From Siphonodentalium dalli (Eukaryota; Mollusca; Scaphopoda; Gadilida; Siphonodentaliidae), in the NCBI GenBank assembly GCA_032622095.1, contig CP136069.1, positions 159,143,043 through 159,207,042 on the forward strand: a stretch of DNA of 64,000 bases, written 5' to 3'. Position 1 is the first letter of the stretch; every line of letters begins with the position of its first letter. Positions 31,781 to 43,118 of this stretch are shown here, in pieces. Below the pieces are notes generated by a model that had not been told where the DNA came from, searched no databases, and saw nothing but the letters and a program-made list of their open reading frames with translations. A program made the translations under genes and the position numbers.

Positions 31781-32912
31781 GCGTCCACACAAATTTTCTA
31801 TTTGCTTGTCCCAATTGAGGTTAGACTGAAGAAACACACCAAGGTGTCGATGTGTGTCCACCTGCTCTATTAACTGACCGTCCATTGCGACACTTAGGGT
31901 ATTGTAATTAGATGAGAAGGAAAAATTTATTATTTTTATCTTGGAAAAGTTGAATTGTACCAGCCATTGTTTGGACCACACAGATATACTTTCTACGTCT
32001 GTTTGCAGGTTATGTTCACATAAGGTACTAGCGTCTTCGAATGAGGTAAAACACGTGTCGTCGGCGTACATACGCGTGAAAGATATTAAATTATCATGTA
32101 TATCATTTATAAAAACTAGGAAGAAGAATGGGCCAAGGATTTATCCTTGGGGCACTCCTGCTTTCAGTTGCAGTGGACTCGAAAATGTTTGTCCAACTAT
32201 TACTCTTTGTGTCCTGTTAGATAAATAATTTTTAATCCAGGCCAGAAGTCGTCCATTGACTCCGCATTGTTCAAGCTTAAATAACAGCCCCTCGTGCCAG
32301 ACTCGTTCAAAAGCCTTGGAAATATCGCAAAAAATAGCACATGTGCACAATTTCTGATCGAGAGCCTGGCACAAGGAGTGTTGTATTTCCAGCAGCTGGT
32401 ATAGTGTACTGTGGCCAGGAATGAAACCGGACTGATAATCATATATTAATCCGTTGTTAAAGAAATGTTTGGAAAGGTATTTCAATGCCACTTTTTCAAA
32501 AATCTTTCCAAGAACAGGTAACAGTGAGATTGGTCGGTAATTGTCAGTAGCGGATCGGTCGCTTTTTTATGAATTGGAATAACATTCGCCTGTTTCCAAG
32601 AATCTGGAAAGCATCCCGATTCAAATGACATTAAAAATAAAATGCGAAGAGGGACTACCACTCGGTCAATCGTCCCTAGTAACATGCGAACGGTAATTCC
32701 GTCGTGACCGTGTGCCTTATTTGGTTTGGTCGATTGTATGGCTTCAGTTATATCATCGATCGTGACAGGTAAATCTGATATATTATTATCACATTTTTTT
32801 CGGAAAATAGGAAGGTTGCATTTAGAATTGTCGATATCTGAATTAGCAACAAATTTTTCATTAAGGAGACAGGCTTTGGAATCGTCATCAAACACCAAAT
32901 TTCCGCTGCTGT
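31781..32912 (-). pseudogene. LINE reverse transcriptase, N-terminal and catalytic part
   Basis: Read leftward from 32898. It contains 'NKAHGHDGITVRMLL' and 'WKQANVIPIHKK' (fingers), a one-base frameshift near 32565 after the Lys run, 'GFIPGHSTLYQLLE', and the first catalytic aspartate in 'FCDISKAFERVW'. 'GVPQG' is followed by a nonsense codon near 32142 where Ser is normal, then come Y-A-D-D at about 32065 (second catalytic pair) and 'THRHLGVFLQSNLNW'. The catalytic motifs survive but the frameshift, stop and nested element make it non-functional. Confidence 0.9.
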
Positions 32913-33979
32913 CTCCCAGGTTGGCAAAATTGCTGGAAATCGTGTACTGCTACCTTAGTGGAGAAATGTTTGAAATGAAATTAATTTCATTTACACAATA
33001 CAATCCATTTACTGAAACTTTTGACTTTCTTTATCATTCTATATATTGACTGCTCAGCATAAACTTATTAACGACTTCCCAAGTTGAGCTACAGTGTTAT
33101 TGACACTTTCATTTACATGGGTGTAAATGGCCTTTACCAGAGTTTATCGTTGTTAACCTGACTTTACCATGATTTACTTGAATGTATAAGTGTATGTCCA
33201 TTTTACCAGAGTGAGTTTACCATGCCTTTACTTGGAATCTACAAGGGTATATTTTTATTGTTAACCTGACTTTATGGAGTTGTTACAACAATAGCTCGAA
33301 CAAGTTCGAAAACCAGATTCGTCCGATGTGTTTACCTCAGTAGATACGGCCCTTAGTTTCTTAGCTCTCTATTTGTATAACCATTAGCGCGAAAACTTGA
33401 ACAAATGTTAACCACACATGCACGGGGGGGGGGGGTCTATCGAAGGCCGCTCCCAGCAATCGGGAGCCGCTCCGAGCAGCCAACGAGGAAATCCGAGTTT
33501 TTGAGTCATTTTTGGAGACAGGAATTTAGAACTCCGCACTAAAGCAAAGATTCCGCACAAACGGAGAGGTATGTATTATCTGTTTTAGGATTGCCCACCC
33601 ATGACTAAAACACCGGCACTGTTGACAAAACATCCATTATTTTGCACGGAAAAATACACCATACTTGCTATTTAGGATTTTAAATGTACCTGAAGTCAAA
33701 TATTACCTCAAGTCGCCCCAGAAATTGTAGCCCAAAATTCCCCAGAATAAGCATCCGATGTAGGTAAACGGGAAGGGTGGTGTGTAGCAATGATTTGCCA
33801 ACGAGGCTGAACAGTGATAGTCAACGAGGCCCCTCCGAGTGAGTCACTGACTATACACAGGATAACGATTATCAAAATGAAGTTTTAAGTTTTGGTATAT
33901 GAAATGGCACTGCTTTAGCCCGAGTTCCTCTGACTTGAATGTTTACTGATCTACAGTCTGCTCGAAAGATTCCAATAGA

Positions 33980-34350
33980 ATAGAATATAATATGTATTGC
34001 AATACACTAATTATATAGGCAGTTGAAAGTTACATAATGATTAAACATGTAAAACACAACATGATATATACATTGCGTTTAATAAATGTTATATGCGAAT
34101 TAATTTAAGCATCATCATTCGATCACCGTGTCAGGGTTTTCTCTGCAAATTTACTCAGTTTTCAAAGATCCCATTCTGAGAAAGCAACTACCGAACACTG
34201 TCACTCATTTTCGAAAATTCAGTATCTCGATATAGTATTTGTCTTAGATCGGAGTATTCACTCTACATGCAATAACAAAATGCATTTCAGTTTCAACACC
34301 AGTGGATCGCACATTGTGAATAATACTATGGGATAACGATTGTGCGGCCA
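33980..34350 (-). pseudogene. LINE 3' tail relic in edge copy 1
   Basis: Same sequence as 57262-57707 but with two deletions (one of 62 bp shared with the 37.8-kb copy and one more), so the frame is lost. Confidence 0.75.
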
Positions 34351-35082
34351 TTTTAAAGATATACTGAACTAACAAGTCATATCAATATCTACTTATTACA
34401 TAAATAAGTTAATAATTAGTATCATTATGTCCAATGTTTCAGAAAAAGGAAAATGGGAATAAACCATTCCACTCATAAAAAGGATATTGCTAAATTTATT
34501 AATGTGACAGAATGAACCATTATGAGATATATGAAATTCAGATAAACATCCTTAAGTCTTTGAACAGTTTTTAAAGATCATTTATTTTATAAAATAACGA
34601 TGGTAGGGGGGCGGGGCGCAATCGCCAATCGGCACAGTATACGTTTTTTTTTTACACCATGCAGTGCTTTGTTTTACTAACGCAAATGTATTTTTGAATG
34701 AGCTTTCCGTGCACCAATATATAATAGTATATAATACTGATAATTTCATAATTTGAAGTTATCACGGTGAAGTTTCCAACCGCTGCCGAAATATGAAAAG
34801 GTGAGTGTCGAGTTGGCTGGGTAGACCCCGACCCCGCCAGCCCGAGGACTGACGCAGCCGAGAAGTTCAGATGCTTCAGGCTCATATGAAGTGAGTGTGT
34901 TGGTGCTCAGGCACCGATGTACTCAGGTTTTCCAGCCAGCTGCGGCTCACCGATAAACATACCCATTCATTGTTAATATATATTAAAGCAAAGGTGTTGT
35001 GCAATACCCGATAGTTAAAACACGATCACCGGACAAAGAGGGAATACTCTAAGTTTCACAGGTGTATTGACTATTGACTAAA

Positions 35083-35535
35083 GGTTACGGTACACCAATT
35101 ATTCTCCATAGGCGACAGTGTTAATGTCCGGGGCTATGCTCGATTCCTTGTGAATGCTGGAACTTTCTAACCTAGTCAATTTTGAAGAATGGCTCTTCGG
35201 ACCCAATATGACCCAACAAAATTAATAGGTCCGTGTGCCTTTTCCGTCTTTAAATGTACCGCTTTTGATACTGCCCTAATTCCGCACAAAAAATCATCAC
35301 CAAATTTTCAAACATACCCTCATTAAATGCCAGGTTAATTATTTCACCCACTCTGGATCAATATTCATCTAGGTATAATATTTCCATGGTGGCTTTGATT
35401 TTATTCTTGTTTTAGCATTAATTTTATCCTAATCATAATCAACCATTCAGCTGCCAAATGTGATTTTATGCTGACTTGAGTGTGGGTGACAGCACACCAA
35501 GGGGGATAATGTTTTATATTTGGTGTACTATAACC
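35083..35535 (+). mobile_element. 453-bp element with 16-bp inverted ends in the array
   Basis: GGTTACGGTACACCAA at the left and the inverse of GGTTATAGTACACCAA at the right. It interrupts the otherwise conserved GACTAAATAATGG of the array unit (here GACTAAA / TATATAATGG). Near its left end is CCATAGGCGACAGTGTTAA, also found in open frame B of later units. No transposase. Confidence 0.7.
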
Positions 35536-38500
35536 TATATAATGGATGTATTCAGAAATGAATAAATAATACAAACATCTAAACAGCGTTTTTTTGGGAG
35601 CGTTTTTCCAGAAGAAGTTACTTACTACAGTATGTTCTGATTTACATGGGTTTTACCCATGTATGTTCTTTTTCGATCACCGGCATTTGATGGGAGTAAA
35701 GTGGGGTGCACCATGCCTTTAATTGCCTTTTAAATTCGTTTAAAAACATGGCTGCCAGCAGCCATCTTGTATTTCAAATTTGAATCCATCGGCGCACCCT
35801 GCAGCCCGCATATATCTAAGGAATGATAGGCACGATTAGGATTGAATTAAAGCTGTCAAATTTGAACGATTTTCGATTAAATACATGGCCACCGGCAGCC
35901 ATCTTGTATTTTACTTTTTGCATGACTAAATCCTTTGGCACACCCTACAGACCACATCCCTCATCTGATCGTCACCAAACTTCATAAGGATCTTCATGGT
36001 GACCTGTCGATGGGAGCCAATGATGTTTCAGAAATTTGTTAAAACACATGACCACCAACGGCCATTTTTTATTTTACTCTTTGCATGACTAAATCCTTCG
36101 GCACAACTTGTAGGCGTCATCCGACCATCACCAAACTTCACAAGGATCTTCAGGGTGATCTCTAAATGGGAGCCAAAGATATTTTCCGAATTTAGTTTTT
36201 TTTTAAAACATGGTCGCATACAGTGGCCATCTTGGATTTTACTCTTTTCGTGACTAAAAACCTTTGGCACACCCTACGTACATGTCACATCACTCACATG
36301 TCACACAAACTGCATATGGTTCGTTGGTTTGACCTCTAGATGGAAGCTGTCCAATTCCTCCGAAATTTGTTAAAAAATATGGGCGACTGGAATCAATTGG
36401 CACACCCTGCAGTGCACATTTAGTGGACAAATGTTTGAAATGAAATTAATTTCATTTACACAATACAATCCATTTACTGAAACTTTTGACTTTCTTTCAT
36501 TATCATTCTATTGACTGCTCAGCATAAACTTATTAAAGCCTTCCCAAGTTGAGCTAAAGTGTCATTGACACTTTCATTTACATTGGTGTAAATGGATTTT
36601 ACCAGAGTTTATCATTGTTAACCTGACTCTACCATGATTTACTTGAATTTATAAGTGTATGTCCATTTTACATGGTTTTTACCAGAGTGAGTTTACCGTG
36701 GCTTTACTTGGAATCTACAAGGGTATGCTTTTATTGTAAACCTGACTTTACCACATTTTACCAGAGTAGAGCCTGGTAAACCTGTCTTTTACCAGAGTTT
36801 TGGTCCGTTATCGCGATAACTTGAACAACAAACGTCAACCAATTTCATTCATATTTGGTATATATGGAGTTGTTACAACAATAGCTCGAACATATTCGAA
36901 AACCAGATTCGTCCGATACGTTTACCTCAGTGTATACGACCCTTAGTTTCTTAGCTGTCTATTTTTATAACCATTATCGCGAAAACTTGAAAAAATGTTA
37001 ACCACACATGCACCGGGGATCGATCGAAGGCTCCAGCAATCGGGAGCCGCTCCCAGCAGCCAACGAGGCACTTAGAGTTTTTGAGTCATTTTTGGAGACA
37101 GGAATTTAGAACTCCGCACTAAACCAAAGATTCCGCTCAAACGGAGAGGTATGTATTATCTGTTTTAGGATAGCCCACCCATGACTAAAACACCGGCACT
37201 GTTGACAAAACATCCATTATTTTGCACGGAAAAATACACTATACTTGCTATTTACGATTAAATGTACCTGAAGTCAAATATTACCCCAATCCGCCCCCGA
37301 AATTGTAGCCCAAAAATTCCCAGAATAAGCATCCGATGTAGGTTAACGGGAAGAGTGGCGTAGCGATGATTTGCCAACGAGGCTGGACGGTGATAGCCCC
37401 CCCCCCCGAGTGAGTCACACTGACTATACACAGGAGATCGATTATCAAAATGGAGTTTTACGTTTTGGTATATAAAATGGCACTGCTTTAGCCCGAGTTC
37501 CTCTGACTCGAATCTTTTTACTGATCTACAGTCTGTTCCAAAGATTCCAATAGAATAGAATATAATATGTATTGCAATACACCAATTATATAGGCAGTTG
37601 AAAGTTACATAATGATTAAACATGTAAAAACACAACATGATATATACATTGCGTTTAATAAATGTTATATGCGAAGCATCATCATTCGATCACCGTGTCA
37701 GGTTTTTCTCTGCAAATTTACTCAGTTTTCAAAGATCCCCTTCTGAGAAAGCAACAACCGGATCACTGTCACTCATTTTCGAAAATTCATAGTCATAATC
37801 TTCAATATCTCGATATAGTATTTGTCTTAGATCGGAGTATTCACTACACGCAATAACAAAATGCATTTCAGTTTCAACACCAGTGGATCGCACATTGTGA
37901 ATAATACTATGGGATAACGATTGTGCGGCCATTTTAAAGATATACTGAACTAACAAGTCATATCAATATCTACTTATTACATAAATAAGTTAATAATTAG
38001 TATCATTATGTCCAATGTTTCAGAAAAAGTAAAATGGGAATAAACCATTCCACCCATAAAAAGGATATTGCTAAATTTATTAATGTGACAGAATGAACCA
38101 TTATGAGATATATGAAATTCAGGTAAACATTCTTAAGTCTTTGAACAGTTTTTAAAAATCATTTATTTTACACCAGTGCTTTGTTTTACTAACGCAAATG
38201 TATTTTTGAATGAGCTTTCCGTGCACCAATATATAATAGTATATAATACTGATAATTTCATAATTTGAAGTTATTACGGTGAAGTTTCCAACCGCTGCCA
38301 AAATATGAAAAGGTGCGTGTCGAGTTGACTGGGTAGACCCCGACCCCGCCAGCCCGAGGACTGACGCAGCCGAGAAGTTCAGATGCTTCAGGCTCATATG
38401 AAGTGAGTGTGGTGGTGCTCAGGCACCGATGTACTCAGGTTTTCCACCCAGCTGCGGCTCACCCGATAAACGTTCCCATTCTTTGGTAATATATATTAAA

Positions 38501-38573
38501 GCAAAGGTGTTGTGCAATACCCGATAGTTAAAACACGATCACCGGGCAAAGAGGGAATACTCTAAGTTTCACA
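35536..38573 (+). repeat. array edge copy 2 (degenerate)
   Basis: Contains the four subrepeats (35700-36420). It lacks the ~650-bp unique block (junction CATTTAG/TGGACAAATG at 36421) and then carries the TTTACCAGAGT block, long-type block with LINE tail (37729-37932) and anchor approach. It lacks the ~75-bp G-run/poly-T insert seen in other long copies. Confidence 0.85.
37729..37932 (-). pseudogene. LINE 3' tail fragment in edge copy 2 (frameshifted)
   Basis: Starts at the same ATG as 57707 but a 62-bp deletion with TGA microhomology removes residues about 57-77 and shifts the frame, so the end reads V-V-A-F-S-E-G-D-L. Confidence 0.75.
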
Positions 38574-38969
38574 GTGATACAGAATGAAACATTTACCAGA
38601 GACGTGACCACAAATCGATGGTGGAGTTGTTTAAGTGGATTTACTGCGATCCCAACTTCCAAACAGGCCATATATAGCCGGTCTTCCAAAACTGAGTTCC
38701 ACTCAGCTGTCAACATGTACCCATCATCACTAAACTTCTTATCCAAAGTGTATTCTCCTGGAAAATGTCATCCAGTAATTACATTCAGTACCATAAGCAG
38801 TGGAGACTACACTCGCATCACGTTAAAATCTAAAATAGTCACTGGCTCGTATATTCTGCAAACAATTCGGGTGAAGTTTAATAAGGCTGAAATGGTCACT
38901 GTCACCCCCTTTCTTTCAGTTGGGTACACAGCTTTTTTATGCCACTTGTTTCTAATTATAGAAATTTGA
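38532..38969 (+). pseudogene. open frame A, fused version in unit 1
   Basis: Open from after a TAA through 145 codons. The first ~88 codons match frame A of later units, with one in-frame 3-bp insertion (P-S-S-L-N for P-S-L-N). After T-F-S-T-I it continues S-S-G-D-Y-T-R-I-T-L-K-S-K instead of R-N-Q-G-A-K. Later units have 463 extra bp exactly at this join. No ATG near the start; function unknown. Confidence 0.45.
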
Positions 38970-41900
38970 TGTCCGTTAGCGTGGTAACTTTGACAAACGC
39001 CAACGAACCTCACCTCATTCGAAATCAAGGATATGTGTTATTAGCTACCGCACAAAAAATTAAACTAGACAATGTAGATCTCAGTTATTCACAAAATTCA
39101 TCTCTGACTGGAATCAACCGATAAAAAATCACCATGGTTGTATAGCGCCAAGTAACTGACGACTTTTGAAGTAAATAATTTTTTAAATCGCGCTTTTTTC
39201 CTCGAAGAAATATACAGGTATATTGACTATTGACTAAATAATGGATGTACAGAAATGAAAAAAATAATGCAAACATCTAAACAGCGTTTTTTGGGAGCGT
39301 TTCTCCATAAGAGGTTACTTACTACAGTATGTTCTGATTTACATGGGTTTTACCCATGTATGTTCTTTTTCGATCACCGGCATTTGATGAGAGTAAAGTG
39401 GCGTACACCATGTCTTTACTTGCCTTTTAAATTCGTTTAAAAACATGGCTGCCAGCAGCCATCTTGTATTTCAAATTGAATCCATCGGCACACCCTGCAG
39501 TCCGCATATATGTAAGGAATGATAGGCATGATTAGGATTAAATTAAAGCTGTCAAATTTGAACGATTTTCGATTAAATACATGGCCACCGGCAGCCATCT
39601 TGTATTTAACTTTTTGCATGACTAAATCCTAGCTTTGGCACACCCTACAGACCAAATCCCTCATCTGGTCGTCACCAAACTTCATAAGGATCTCCATGGT
39701 GATCTGTCGATGGGAGCCAGTGATGTTTTCAGAAATTTGTTAAAAAACATGCCCACCAACGGCCATTTTTGATTTTTACTCTTTGCATGACTAAATCCTT
39801 CGGCACAACTTGTAGGCGTCATCCGATCATCTGACACAAAACTTCATAAGGATCTTCAGGGTGACCTCTAAATGGGAGCCAAAGATATTTTCAGAATTTA
39901 GTTTTTTTTTAAAACATGGTGGCAGTGGTCATCTTGGATTTTACTCTTTTCATGACTAAAATGATTTGGCACACCCTACATGCCACATCCCTCATCTTTC
40001 ACACAAACTGCATATGGTTCGTTGGTTTGACCTCTAGATGGAAGCTGTCCAATTCCTCCGAAATTTGTTACAAAACATGGGCGACTGGAGCCATCTTGGA
40101 TTTCACATTTGAATCCATTGGCACACCCTGCAGTCCACATTTAGGTAGCAGTACACGATTTCACGGGTTGTAGGGGGTCTGAAAAATAGAAAATTAAATA
40201 AGTATCTGGGGGCATAACAGCCAGTATAGCCTGTGTTAAATGTGTATTTACTGGTTTGAAGGTTTAATTATTTTACAAAACTGGGAAAGTTCTCAAAAAA
40301 GTGAAAATTTTGGATACGCAACAGGGTTTTCGTATTCAGTGGAGGCCAACTCTGTGTTATTGGTTACAGGAAAATAGCCCGATTTCTCTCCCCTGAATTC
40401 TGTCATCTGGGCTCGCAAGACATTTTTTTCAAATTGATACGATAACTTTTTTTCTATTTCAAATATTTCTCAGCTCTAACATAGCTCTATCAGGTGGAAG
40501 AAGCTTATTTACTTATATTCGCTCTATCGTGGTCTGTTTTTGGGTTGAAAATGGTCAATTTGAGTCCAAAAATGGGTAAAATTGAGCATTTTGTGTGTGC
40601 AAACCAAGGGGCATAACTCAATAACAAATTGTACGAAGAAGCTAAAGTACAGACAAGTGATTACACCTAAAATTTCTGTCGAAATTAAAACATGCTTTGA
40701 TGGGACCTATATGCCAAAGATAATGGCTCAGTATTGATTTGAAGTCCAGTACCCCCTCCCAGGTTGGCAAGATTGCTGGAAATCGTGTACTGCTACCTTA
40801 GTGGGAAAATGTTTGAAATAAAATTAATTTCATTTACACAATACAATCCATTTACTGAAACTTTTGAGTTTCTTTATCATTTTATTGACTGCTCAGCATA
40901 AACTTATTAACGCCTTCCCAAGTTGAGCTATAGTGTCATTGACACTTTCATTTACATGGGTGTAAGTGGCTTTTACCAGAGTTTATCATTGTTAACCTGA
41001 CTTTACCATGATTTACTTGAATTTATAAGTGTATGTCCATTATACATGGCTTTTACCAGAATGAGTTTACCATGCCTTTTCTTGGAATCTACAAGGGTAT
41101 GTTTTTATTGTAAACCTGACTTTACCACATTTTACCAGAGTAGAGCCTGGTAAACCTGGCTTTTACCAGAGTTTTGGTCTGTTATCGCGATAACTTGAAC
41201 AACAAACGTCAACCAATTTCATTCATATTTGGTATATATGGAGTTGTTACAACAATAGCACGAGCAAGTTCGAAAACCAGATTCGTCCGATGTGTTTACC
41301 TCAGTAGATGCGGCCCTTAGTTTCTTAGCTCTCTATTTGTATAACCATTAGCGCGAAAACTTGAACAAATGTTAACCACACATGCACGGGGGAATCGATC
41401 GAAGGCTCCAGCAATCAGGAGCCGATCCGAGCAGCCAACGAGGCACTCCGATTTTTTGAGTCATTTTTGCAGACAGGAATTTAGAACTCCGCACTAAACC
41501 AAAGATTCCGCACAAACGGAGAGGTATGTATTATCTGTTTTAGGATTGCCCACCCATGACTAAAACACCGGCACTGTTGACAAAACATCCATTATTTTGC
41601 ACGGAAAAATACACTATACTTGCTATTTACGATTAAATGTACCTGAAGTCAAATATTACCCCAAGCCGTCCCAGAAATTGTAGCCCAAAATTCCCCAGAA
41701 TAAACGGGATCGGTGGTGTAGCGATGATTTCCCAACGAGGCTGAACGGTGATAGTCAACGAGGCCCCTCCGAGTGACTAACACAGGAGTACGATTATCAA
41801 AATGGAGTTATACGTTTTGGTATATAAAATGGCACTGCTTTAGCCCGAGTTTTTCTGACTCGCAAATGCTATGCTTCTTGCCGACTCAAAACAGGCATGC

Positions 41901-43118
41901 ATGGACCCTGCAATAATGAATGTTTACTGATCTACAGTCTTTTCCAAAGATTCCAATATAATAGAATAGAATATGTATTGCAATACACCAATTATATAGA
42001 TAGTTGAAAGTTACATAATGATTAAACATGTAAAAACACAAAATGAAATATACATTGCGTTTAATAAATGTTATATGCGAAGCATCATCATTCGAAAACC
42101 GTGTCAGGTTTTTCTCTGCAAAGTTACTCAGTTTTCAAAAACCCCCTTCTGAGAAAGCAACAACCGGATCATGTTACATAGGGTATTTATAATCTTTACA
42201 TCATCATTTCTCATAATATTTTGAAATTTTTCACTGTCACTCATTTTCGAAAATTCATAGTCATAATCTTCAATATCTCGATATAGTATTTGTCTTAGAT
42301 CGGAGTATTCACTACACGCAATAACAAAATGCATTTCAGTTTCAACACCTGTGGATCGCACATTGTGAATAATACTATGGGATAACGATTGTGCGGCCAT
42401 TTTAAAGATATACTGAACTAACAAGTCATATCAATATCTACTTATTACATAAATAAGTTAATAATTAGTATCATTATGTCCAATGTTTTAGAAAAAGAAA
42501 AAATGGGAATCAACCATTCCACTCATAAAAAGGATATTGCTAAATTAATTAGTGAGACAGAATGAACCAATATGAGATATATGAAATTCAGATAAACATC
42601 CTTAAGTTTTTGAACAGTTTTTAAAATCATTTATTTTATAAAATAACGATGGTAGGGGGGGGGGCGGGGCGCAATCGGCAGAGTATAGTTTTTTTTTTTT
42701 TTTTTTTTTTACACCAGTGCTTTGTTTTACTAACGCAAATGTATTTTTGAATGAGCTTTGCGTTCACCAATATATAATAGTATATTATACTGATAATTTC
42801 ATAATTTGAAGTTATTACGGTGAAGTTTCCAACCGCTGCCAAAATATGAAAAGGTGAGTGTCGAGTTGACTGGGTAGACCCCGACCCCGCCAGCCCGAGG
42901 ACTGACGCAGCCGAGAAGTTCAGATGCTTCAGGCTCATATGAAGTGAGTGTGGTGGTGCTCAGGCACCGATGTACTCAGGTTTTCCACCCAGCTGCGGCT
43001 CACCCGATAAGCGTTCCCATTCTTTGGTAATATATATTAAAGCAAAGGTGTTATGCAATACCCGATATATAGTTAAAACACGATCACCGGACAAAGAGGG
43101 AATACTCTAAGTTTCACA
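38574..43118 (+). repeat. array unit 1 (4545 bp, long type lacking a 463-bp segment)
   Basis: Long type: it has the 1.57-kb block with LINE tail (42128-42400). It differs from later units in lacking 463 bp after ATTCAGTACCATAAG. Divergence from the later units is higher than theirs from each other. Confidence 0.9.
42128..42400 (-). pseudogene. LINE C-terminal tail fragment, unit 1
   Basis: Open 90 codons from an ATG at 42400. Identical in predicted protein to the copies at 57435 and 62442; see 57435-57707. Confidence 0.7.

Larger units (their letters stand above)
30053..32912 (-). mobile_element. LINE (non-LTR retrotransposon), 5'-truncated, broken
   Basis: 2.86 kb on the minus strand, flanked by CTCCCAGGTT on both sides (30043-30052, 32913-32922), which is the target-site duplication. 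Uninterrupted array units contain that decamer only once (as in CCCTCCCAGGTTGGC). The 5' half with the endonuclease is absent, as is usual for truncated LINE copies. Reverse transcriptase pieces and a C-terminal zinc-knuckle-like region remain. There is no long poly-A tail. Confidence 0.9.
29786..35082 (+). repeat. array edge copy 1 (degenerate, interrupted by a LINE)
   Basis: 29786-30052 matches the subrepeat start (AGTAAAGTGG.GTACACCATG ... ATACATGGCCACCGG). After the LINE, 32913-35060 continues through the TTTACCAGAGT block, LINE tail relic (about 33980-34350) and poly-T block. Frame A is missing: the sequence jumps at CACAG/GTGTATTGACTATTGAC from the anchor region to the end of the CGTTAGCG block. 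Confidence 0.85.

Noticed and set aside
42636-42938. Minus-strand frame beginning M-S-L-K-H-L-N-F, present in many units and running into poly-A, suggesting a processed retrocopy
   Set aside because: The poly-A side varies and is missing in the 38-kb copy, the frame has no recognisable domain, and no target duplication brackets it. It remains unexplained but not a supported gene.
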